Of a DNA stretch of 64,000 nt, positions 56,624-64,000 are shown piece by piece (position 1 is the first letter of the stretch; each line of letters starts with the position of its first letter). This DNA comes from Mesodorylaimus sp. YZB2_4. Lineage: Eukaryota > Nematoda > Enoplea > Dorylaimida > Dorylaimidae. Below the pieces are notes generated by a model. The model was given only the letters and a program-made list of their open reading frames with translations, made no database searches and was not told where the DNA came from. The position numbers and the translations under genes were made by a program. The DNA lies in contig JASANH010000193.1 of the NCBI GenBank assembly GCA_030248295.1, positions 806,001 to 870,000 on the forward strand. Direction: 5' to 3'.

Positions 56624-59600
56624 ATGAAAGGCTTACGCAATTTGTTTCTCATTCTGGCAATCGGCTGTTCTTTTCGATGGCATGGAGTGGAGGGATTTTT
56701 GGAACCGGCTATCGTAGAATCTACTTACTCATTCGGGCCTGGAGCGAGAGCCGATGTCTTCTTGCCGTTTCAAAGGAGTGCATTCGCTAATACTGAAGTC
56801 CAAGTGTCAGTCGGCTGCGATCATCTGGCCAGCGACTTCGCCTACAAAGTCGAGCTGACTGTTCGCAGCAGCCCGTGCGATAAAGAGTTTTTCAGTGTGT
56901 TGATGAAGAATACCAGCGACAGTGCTATCGTCATGAGCTATTTTTCAAACCCAGAGTACATGTATTTTCCTGCCGATTACAAGAAGATACATACGGCGAC
57001 GAGGTGGACCGATTCGGAAAGACAATGTCGTGGAGCGGAGCCCCTGACCGGTAGTCTCAGTTTCTCCGAAGTCCAAGTCAAACCGTTCCAGTCTTCAGCA
57101 GCAAATGCTCGTCGTCGACGTTCCGAAGATCAGAAAGCAGTCGACAAGACCAACGACACGTTTTCTCTTAGCTCGGAGAAGTTTCATCCAATCTTCAGGT
57201 TGCCCGTAGATTCTATTTATTTATTGATCGTGAAAATAACACCAATAAAACCCGTGCCGACTGGCAGTCAATCGGTCAACGTCACCGTTCGAGTCGAGTG
57301 GAAATCGCGATACGGTTATTTGTCTGCAATCGATTGGCCGTTACTGCCTTTTTATGGAGTCATGTGCGGCGTGTACGCCGTCTACGGGCTGGCTTGGTTG
57401 ATCATGAGCGCGTGTCAATGGCGAGATTTACTACGGGTGCAATATTGGATCGGTAAGTTTAGGCGAGCAACTTTGCAGTTTGACACTGGTGCTTCATTTG
57501 TCTACCCCCATTGAATAAGGGACTCAAACTGCCCGGCGTGGCGGAACTGCGCGCGTCCGTAACTATTTCCCTCCGTTTTAAAGGATATAATTTATTCTTT
57601 CTTTATTTAGGAGCCGTTATTGTATTGGGAATGTTGGAGAAGGCGGTCTTTTACGTTGAGTATCAATCGATGAACACATACGGGACGTCGGTAGATGGAG
57701 CTATTCAGGTACGCAAGCTGCGGCTGCATCTGTGCGCTTTCCTTGACATATCCATGTTTCTATTTTAGTTCGCAGAGATAGTCAGTTGTCTAAAGAAAAC
57801 GTTGGCTCGTATGCTGGTTATTATCGTCAGTGTCGGGTTTGGAGGTAAGGCTGTCCGAATGACATACATATCTAAGTTAACCTCATTTTATCTTTATTAG
57901 TGGTCAAGCCTCGCCTGGGATCCACATTGCACAAAGTAGTGGGCGTTGGTTTCGTCTATTTCATCCTGTGCTCGATCGAGGCGGTTGTTCGTGCATCGAA
58001 GGTACAGTTTCTTAATGGCTATCGTGTTTGTATAATTGGTACGAATAAGATTTCTTGTTTTAGGTGCAACACGACTCGCAAAAGCAGAAGCAGCTGGTTG
58101 CTTTGCCATTAACACTACTCGAAGTTGGAATATGCTGGTGGATATTTACGGCCCTTGTGAATACGACTCGTGCTTTGCGTCTACGACGTAACGAAGTCAA
58201 GTTATCTCTGTATCGTCATTTCACTAATACATTGATATTCGCTGTATTGGCCAGTGTCGTTTTCATGGCTTGGTCTTTGATCATGCATATCTTCACAACA
58301 TGCTTGAAAGATTGGACTGAACTGTAAGTCTCTCCCAATTCTTATTTTAAACCCCGCTATAAAAAATTATTTTAGGTGGATCGATCAAGCTTTCTGGCAT
58401 ATTCTGTTCAGCGTTATCCTAATGGTCATTATGATCCTGTGGAGGCCGACTAATAACAATCAACGATATGCGTTTAGCCCTTTGTTGGACAATGACGAAG
58501 ATAACGAAGATGATGGTAAGCGAGTGACCCTGGTGTACCCTGAATTGAAAAAGACTAGGCCAGATTATGCACCATAAATCAAAGTGAAGCTTTTGAAAAT
58601 GTATAAGTTCCATGTGGAGCCTATATACTTTTTCAAATGCTTAGTGTCCAAGTGATGGGGTTGTATTTCAGACATTGTAGCCTTTGGACTGTCCTCAAGA
58701 GTCACTAAATTCTGCATGTCTTTCAAGATACATACTCAAAAATTAGAACCTTGAGAGGGATTTGAACATTCAAGATGCATACGCACCTTTGGGACTACCT
58801 GTACTAGGTAAAATCTTACTGAGAATGTTACTCTCCCCCCCCCCTCTCAGCGCTTCCCTTCCCGCTAGGGACTACCTGTACCAATGCGAAAACTAGAACC
58901 TTGAGAGAGGAACCTACGCCTTTGGGATTACCTGTACAGTGTGTTACAGTGACGGAGATGGCGCAGGGACATGAATGCTAAGCTGATCATTCTAGAGGGG
59001 CGTGTTCTATCTCTTTAAAGGTTTAGTTTTTATTTGCAGACTAACCTCTACATGTCTTTCCGTCAAACGATGCACGCACGTTTTCAAAAAATTTTAGTGG
59101 AGAGCTTTGCAAAATTTTGGCGTTTTCCTAAAAATGATAATTTTATTGTTTGTTATCGCCTCCGGCACATTGACTTGACCCAGGGATAAGGCGATAAAGT
59201 GGTCTGCCGGTTGGGTATGCTACGGGACCTACTTTGAGCCAGACCAGGTTTCTTAAAGTAGGCAAGGGTTGGCATGGCTTGAAATCATCTCTTGTCCAGT
59301 TAGTTATGGAGATCTTGACTCCTGTCCCCAGTACTTCCCTCACCGCCAGGTGGCGTACGATTAGAAGAGGATTTAGAAGTGTGCTGTCAGGGTACTTTTT
59401 TGGTTGGCCCAAGAATACTCGCTAAATTTTTCGCCTTATCGCTAGTAATTGCATTGGGGCTCGTTGCAAAAGCGATTTATTTGTTGATGCTGGAGCAAGC
59501 TTTTTGCAACTTTCTAGGGACGGTTTTGTGCGATTTTACAGCATTAGGTGGTTTTTTCAGAGGACACAGTGTTCAGCGGTGCTTTCACTAGCACGGAGGC

Positions 59601-59980
59601 GATGAAATTGCGTATGGGCGGTCAACAGACGAAAGCCGAAAGTCGTCGTAGTCGTGACAAAGATACCAGCTTGGAGGTAACCAGCTTAGTTGCTTTTTTT
59701 AGGGCTTGATGATGTAGGTCGACCTGTGTTCTTGATGCCCTGATTAGTATTGACGCAAGCTATCTAATGGTGTTGCGTCCATGTCAGGGCTCTCAGATAT
59801 GCAGCTGAGCTGAGTATGCTTCGCTGCTCAATCACATTCGCTTGGCTCTTATTTTAGGATGAACTGAAATGGGTGGACGAGCATATCCCGACCTCGTTAG
59901 CTGATAAAGCTTTACCCGCATTGGTCGATAGTGACGAAGAAATTCAAAAGACAAAGTTTGAGATATCGAAAATGCAGTAA
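56624..59980 (+). CDS. TMEM87A: TMEM87A/B family Golgi membrane protein
   Basis: Seven-pass GOLD-domain protein of Golgi and early endosomes, implicated in endosome-to-Golgi transport. Exons 56624-57452, 57611-57708, 57769-57844, 57901-58001, 58064-58323, 58376-58515, 59561-59676 and 59858-59980 give 580 residues (human TMEM87A 555). It has a signal peptide ([11 protein letters not shown]), a luminal domain to about residue 225 with paired cysteines, then the GOST-type membrane block: [89 protein letters not shown] and [18 protein letters not shown]. The tail ends with [20 protein letters not shown] then ALVDSDEE, as in vertebrates. The intron at 58516-59560 holds repeat debris. A or B cannot be told apart; an invertebrate single copy is likely. 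Conservation is strong across all exons. Confidence 0.93.
58740..58960 (+). repeat. SINE-tail-like repeats in TMEM87 intron
   Basis: Two related blocks: AGAACCTTGAGAGGGATTTG then TTTGGGACTACCTGTAC, and AGAACCTTGAGAGAGGAACC then TTTGGGATTACCTGTAC, about 150 bases apart. The CCTTGAGAGGG element is shared with the tRNA-derived fragment at 18.62 kb. Between them is a C run (CTCCCCCCCCCCTCTC). Confidence 0.55.
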
Positions 59981-60161
59981 GATGCTTGCAGTGATGCCAA
60001 ACCGGTTTGTGGAGGAATGTACCTTTGGCGGTTTTTTTATGTAAAAGGCATCTAATTTCTTGAAGTTTCCACAGGGGTTTGACTTGTGCTCTATTCCATC
60101 GCGTCCACGATTGTGTATATTATTTAATAAGTGTACTGATGGTCTAGTCAGTTCATAAAAA

Positions 60162-60167
60162 TTTATT
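60162..60167 (-). promoter_or_regulatory. possible polyadenylation signal of the RASD-like gene
   Basis: AATAAA on the minus strand about 100 bases after the GTPase stop codon (60268), a normal distance for a 3' end. It falls between this gene and the convergent TMEM87 stop at 59980. Confidence 0.45.
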
Positions 60168-60267
60168 TGATTTGAAGACAAAGAGGGGACGAGGGTCAAG
60201 ATGCAGTGCCAGAATACGGGCTTTCTTGGGGTGGCCAGGGGCTGAGGGGCTGTCACGGGTGCACCTG

Positions 60268-61257
60268 TCATTGAACATAGCACTCGGGTATCTCGAGATC
60301 TTCGTGGCTTTTGGTTTTGTTTCGACGAAGGAACGGTCGGATGTTGGCTGCTCGTCTGACTGCGATGCCGAGGGCGACGGGCACGGAGCCCTTGCGTAAG
60401 TCCAAGGTGGGTGTGCGCGAGCCGGGTGAGCCGAACGGGGTTGGTGATTTAGGTTCGGTAACGCCATTAGCAGAATTGGAACTGCCAGTCAAAGTCAGTG
60501 CTTGTAGACTGAATCGTCTGTGAGTTGGTGGCGGAACTCGTTGTTTCCTGTGCGATGGACTCGTACTACCACCGTTCATCTTGCTGACATGGGTGCCTCC
60601 ATTTTGGGCAAATAGATCTGCTCTGGATGATCGATCGCGGGCCGTTTTATTGATGGGAGGACGGCCTACACCGATCGGAGATAAACGAATGAATGTTTCG
60701 AAGATTGCGCGAACATTGTAACCAGTTTTGGCCGATGTCTCCAAATGAGCTGCGTGACAATCGAGCGTTTCGTTCAACATGAATTCATCGACGTGTTGAC
60801 GCGAAACTCGCCACTCGCTCGTTGGCTCATCGCATTTGTTGGCTGCGATAACGATGGGCAATGCGCGGAACTCGTTGATGTTTGTATTTCGAATAGATTT
60901 GATTTCTTCAAAGAGCTCTTTCATGTCAAGAAAACTCTGATGAGAGGAAACGGAATAAACGAGTAGGAACGCGTGTGCACTGCCAATGCTCAAACGACGC
61001 ATGGCTGGAAAGGACATGTTGCCAGCCGTGTCCAATATGTGAGCTTGCAATAGTTGCCCATTCACTTCGAATGTCCTCGTGTGCAAATCTTCGATAGTTT
61101 CTCGATGCTTCTCGATAAATTCATCTTCAAGAAAGCGTTTCAAAAGTGCAGTCTTGCCCACAGCACCAGCACCGAGTACGACCAGACGATAGAGGTTGGA
61201 CGACGGGCGCTCAATAGAGGGACTCGAATGACGAGACATTGTGTAGGGCTGAAACAT
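60268..61257 (-). CDS. Ras-family small GTPase, RASD/Dexras-like, with C-terminal extension
   Basis: Intronless, 329 residues. A short N-terminal tail (MSRHSSPSIERPSS) precedes a complete G domain: P-loop VVLGAGAVGKTALLKRF, effector region HRETIEDLHTRTF, DTAGNMSFPAMRRLS (G3), ANKCDEP (G4, NKxD) and ETSAKTGYNV (G5, SAK). The ILDTAGN.(x)FPAMRRLSI stretch resembles RASD1/RASD2 (Dexras/Rhes), where the catalytic Gln61 position is Asn, implying slow intrinsic GTPase activity. An extension of about 115 residues rich in Ser/Pro/Arg follows (FSLQALTLTGSS, ARRAANIRPFLRRNK), ending ECYVQ, whose CYVQ is a plausible CAAX box for farnesylation. Basic residues before it favour plasma-membrane targeting. 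The start may be Met at 61257 or the Met at 61239 before SRHSS. Orthology to a named subfamily is not certain. Confidence 0.85.
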   Translation of the reverse strand: MFQPYTMSRHSSPSIERPSSNLYRLVVLGAGAVGKTALLKRFLEDEFIEKHRETIEDLHTRTFEVNGQLLQAHILDTAGNMSFPAMRRLSIGSAHAFLLVYSVSSHQSFLDMKELFEEIKSIRNTNINEFRALPIVIAANKCDEPTSEWRVSRQHVDEFMLNETLDCHAAHLETSAKTGYNVRAIFETFIRLSPIGVGRPPINKTARDRSSRADLFAQNGGTHVSKMNGGSTSPSHRKQRVPPPTHRRFSLQALTLTGSSNSANGVTEPKSPTPFGSPGSRTPTLDLRKGSVPVALGIAVRRAANIRPFLRRNKTKSHEDLEIPECYVQ

Positions 61258-61259
61258 GG

Positions 61260-63570
61260 TTCACTCAAACTTCCTGCTCACCGTCCCTCAAGTTGACTAA
61301 CTAGAGAATGAGAGACTGAGAGCTTAGGTAAGATGATCTAGATTATGACGACACGCAACAGGTGCCATGATGTCCCACCGGGACACCTGATCCGTGACAC
61401 GGTCGAGCGGAGGGGCGGGTTCAGGATGACATATGAGAATGTGACTAGTGACGAGCAGGCGCACCAGGTGAGCATTGAATTGCGCTTACCTTACTGCTTC
61501 ATACCACGACCTCCTACCTCGCACAAGACCTTTCACGGACAAAACGCTGGTCAGGCCGTTCAAAGTGCCAATAGCCAAGCACTAGACATTGTCCTCGCGG
61601 GCAGCAATCTCGGCAAACTATCTTGTTTTTCTCCTCAGAAATCAGAACCATCGTCTTCCTCCCTCGCCAGCTGCCCATTATAGCCAGCCCTAAGCAACAG
61701 CTCTGTCAGCAGTCGTAGACGCAAAGCGGACTCTCGGGAGAAACAAGGCTCGGCCTGGCCGAATTGGTGCAAGAACAACTATTCAAAGCCGACCGAAGAG
61801 CGGGGAAGCAAATTTCCATTTTTCCTTGCCTCGGCTCGTATTCCATTTCACGTACAAGCCGACTCTCACGTTCGATCGCCCGGCCCCTGTCCCAGCGGAT
61901 ATAGCAAACAAGGCCCGTTCGGCCACGTGTTGCCCTTTTTGGGCAAAAGAGGAAGCCAGTGTTTGCTCGCATACATGAGCTCACTTTTCCGACCCATGTT
62001 TGGCCATCCGGAGTCTTTTTCTAACAAAATTCTTCCCATTCCATCAAATTACCATCGGCCTCGCCTCGACGCCGAGCCGAGACGAGTGAGGACTATCTCA
62101 AAATGTTAATACCGGATATCGTTGCCTTCGCAATCGATGCCCCGCCGTTGCCATCACGATTCGGACGAACCTCGGGGAGTCGAGCACTTTACTATATTTA
62201 GCAAAGGTAGGCCCCTCCTCGTCTCCTCAAACCACTATCAGCAGGAAGAAACACAAAAATCGAACAGCTCCAACGTTGCTCGTCGTTGAAACAAGTAGAT
62301 GCAAATGGCGGTAAGGCATACGCTTTGTCTACGTAAGCTTCAAATTCTCCACTGGCAACTGAACAAACGACCTTCGTTTCCGTCTAGACCACGTCCAAAT
62401 GACCCACTGTAAATAAACTGTACGTATATTCCGAGTCTTGACTTTTTATAACGACCATTAAAAAGAGGCTTTTCCTAGCTGCTTTGCTTAATTACAGTCT
62501 CGAGGCCATGGAAAGAACGTGGCTTGAACCTCGTCCAACACTCCTTTCCTCCCTTTTCAACTGGTCTGGCCCCTTCAATAATGCAATATACACTTGCCTT
62601 CTAGTCGCCAAGCCTAATCTCACATCCTGCAAACTAGAATTGCGTTCGCTGATTCAAAACTTGATCGATTGGCCACCGGCCGGCTCCCGACTTGCTGACT
62701 GCTTTATCACGCCAGACTGATTTCTCTTGGAAAATCCATTCTTTCTTAGCTTATACGCACAATATACCAAAAACGGACTCGTCTTAATAACAGCCAATGG
62801 AAAACGGCTTACACCCGGCCACATGGTCGTCACCATCATACAGACCACACGCACAACTGAGATGCTGAAAAAGCGGAACAAAGAACTGACGAGCACTTCT
62901 ATACAAAATCACGCTCCAAACCGGAATGTGCTTCACGACACACGAGGGACTAGTGAGAACACACTTACACCAGACTGATCACCACGAACTCACTGCACTC
63001 GCACCAAAACACCAAAGTCATACAAACATCCAAAAATATAGTACACATCCTCCTCTAAACGTTGTTTTGGCTCGCTCAGCAAAAAGTGACCGCAATTATT
63101 AAACTTGTGCAAAAACTAATCAATCAATTACCCACGCGCTTCTTCTTGCCAATAATCCATCGTAACGCAGCCCGTTATCGAATATCGTTGATCTCCCGCC
63201 GCGTAATTCAATGTAAACTCCAAGGGGACCCGTCTCTGAAAACCAACAGCCTCTGTGCTAAAACCTCAACATGCCACGATGACACCACCAAGCAGGCGCG
63301 TATCGTGAAAGCTAAATCTGTACAGTCCGCAGGGGACTGCGAGGAAAGATTTGTTGCCAGTGCTTCAGCAGCAATCGATAATTCTTTACCCATCACATGA
63401 TTTCCTCCCAATTATGCTCTGGTGTGCTGCGATTTTGTTACGGTTCACTTGAATAAAATTTTCCAAGCAATTGAAGCTTACGAGATAGAAACAAGCTACT
63501 TAGTCCAAACCCAAACTTTTCAGGGGCCTTGTGTACTCAATGCTTACGCCATTATCAAAAATCAACATAA
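61260..63570. other. 2.3-kb region, no supported gene
   Basis: Holds the GTPase promoter at its left. On the right it should contain the last exon(s) of the GGA gene. Candidate minus-strand acceptors near 63.35 kb were examined but no exon gives the expected end of the ear domain with confidence. ORFs to 112 codons are unsupported. Confidence 0.3.
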
Positions 63571-63576
63571 ACTTAC

Positions 63577-64000
63577 TGTAGTCCCAACTTCTGCGACGGC
63601 TGCGAGCAACATGACTTGCGTAATAGCGGTTTGAGGAAATATCGGATTATACGCTGGTAAAACTGTCGACGTGGCTTGGAGCAATTTGATCAATATGTCC
63701 TAAAAAGTGAGGTAATGGTGATAAAAGATGAAAATCAGGCAAGAGAGACTGAACCTGTGACTGGCAATTTTGGGAGGGGATAATTTCTACATGCTCTTTC
63801 AGGAGCACCAGGCTGCGGGAACCTTAGCGACCTCAGGTCCCCCTGTCTCAAGCACAAGGTGTTACAGGCCACTCACATCTTCATCTCGAATCCTAGCTTC
63901 AAATCGAATATCGGAAAGAGCTTGACTTCTGGAGCTGGTAATGGAAATGACGGTGGTTAGCACATCGGCTCGCGGTCGATTCGCGGTATAATGGAGCACT
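63577..64000 (-). CDS. GGA: GGA-type clathrin adaptor, GAE (gamma-ear) domain, partial
   Basis: Golgi-localised gamma-ear-containing ARF-binding adaptors sort cargo at the trans-Golgi network; the ear binds accessory proteins. Two exons are visible, 63877 to the window end and 63577-63699, joining at phase 0. They read RPRADVLTTVISITSSRSQA, LSDIRFEARIRDED and then ILIKLLQATSTVLPAYNPIF, TAITQVMLLAA. This follows GGA ears: (R.DVLVVVVS..S....I.NI.FQ..VPK..KVKLQ..SGTEL.AFNPI..P.AITQVLLLAN). The shared AITQV and AYNPI are the strongest marks. AP-1 gamma-adaptin has a related ear, but FQ..AITQVLLLA is closer to GGA. The N-terminal VHS, GAT and hinge are outside the window, and the last exon of the ear was not identified. 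Confidence 0.75.

Noticed and set aside
57511..57768. Separate 85-codon gene inside the TMEM87 region
   Set aside because: It merely reads through the short intron 57453-57610 into the next TMEM87 exon; the joined TMEM87 frame explains the coding part.
1..64000. CRISPR array or prokaryotic operon
   Set aside because: No regularly spaced identical repeats, no Shine-Dalgarno-led gene strings; introns throughout show nuclear eukaryotic DNA.

Overview
The window is eukaryotic nuclear DNA from an invertebrate animal, most likely a protostome. It carries an arginine kinase gene (a phosphagen kinase typical of protostomes) and two expressed-looking tau-tubulin-kinase-like kinases plus a broken third. 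Genes are split into many small exons by GT..AG introns, often only 45-60 bp long. Nothing in the sequence fixes the species. The expanded CK1/TTBK-type kinases would suit a nematode or a related small-genome ecdysozoan, but that is inference.

Layout. 1-3 kb: a doubtful small gene and an arginine kinase (+) lacking its N-terminal domain. 3-7.5 kb: intergenic DNA with tRNA-derived SINEs, a LINE reverse-transcriptase fragment and a copy of a kinase promoter. 7.65-8.95 kb: TTBK-like kinase 1 (+). 11.4-13.4 kb: SKA1 kinetochore protein (+). 13.6-23.4 kb: a complete 25-exon nephrin-type adhesion receptor (-). 25.2-26.7 kb and 31.5-32.6 kb: two intact members (-, +) of an unrecognised protein family, with a decayed third member at 41.9-43.1 kb. 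33-35 kb: a FHIT hydrolase (-) with a long in-frame C-terminal extension, whose 5' end runs into a poly-C tract that looks like an assembly fault. 37.9-38.6 kb: an unrecognised small gene (+). 39.1-40.7 kb: an unrecognised 423-residue protein (+) with GC-rich codon use. 41.0-41.5 kb: a frameshifted TTBK-like fragment. 43.6-44.9 kb: TTBK-like kinase 2 (+). 45.5-46.3 kb: a single-pass membrane protein (+). 47.1-51.3 kb: an IRSp53/BAIAP2-type I-BAR plus SH3 protein (-). 52-54 kb: transposon debris. 54.3-56.0 kb: mitochondrial ribosomal protein L12 (-). 56.6-60.0 kb: TMEM87 (+). 60.3-61.3 kb: a RASD-like GTPase (-). 63.6-64.0 kb: the C-terminal ear of a GGA clathrin adaptor (-), running off the end.

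The genes do not form one pathway. Several act at membranes and the actin cortex: the nephrin-type receptor, the I-BAR protein, TMEM87, GGA and the GTPase. The distinctive content is the three-copy unrecognised family interleaved with the TTBK-like copies, the extended FHIT, and a SINE population with a shared core. Gene models were built by hand from splice signals. For every gene called complete, the exon phases join and the total length is a multiple of three.
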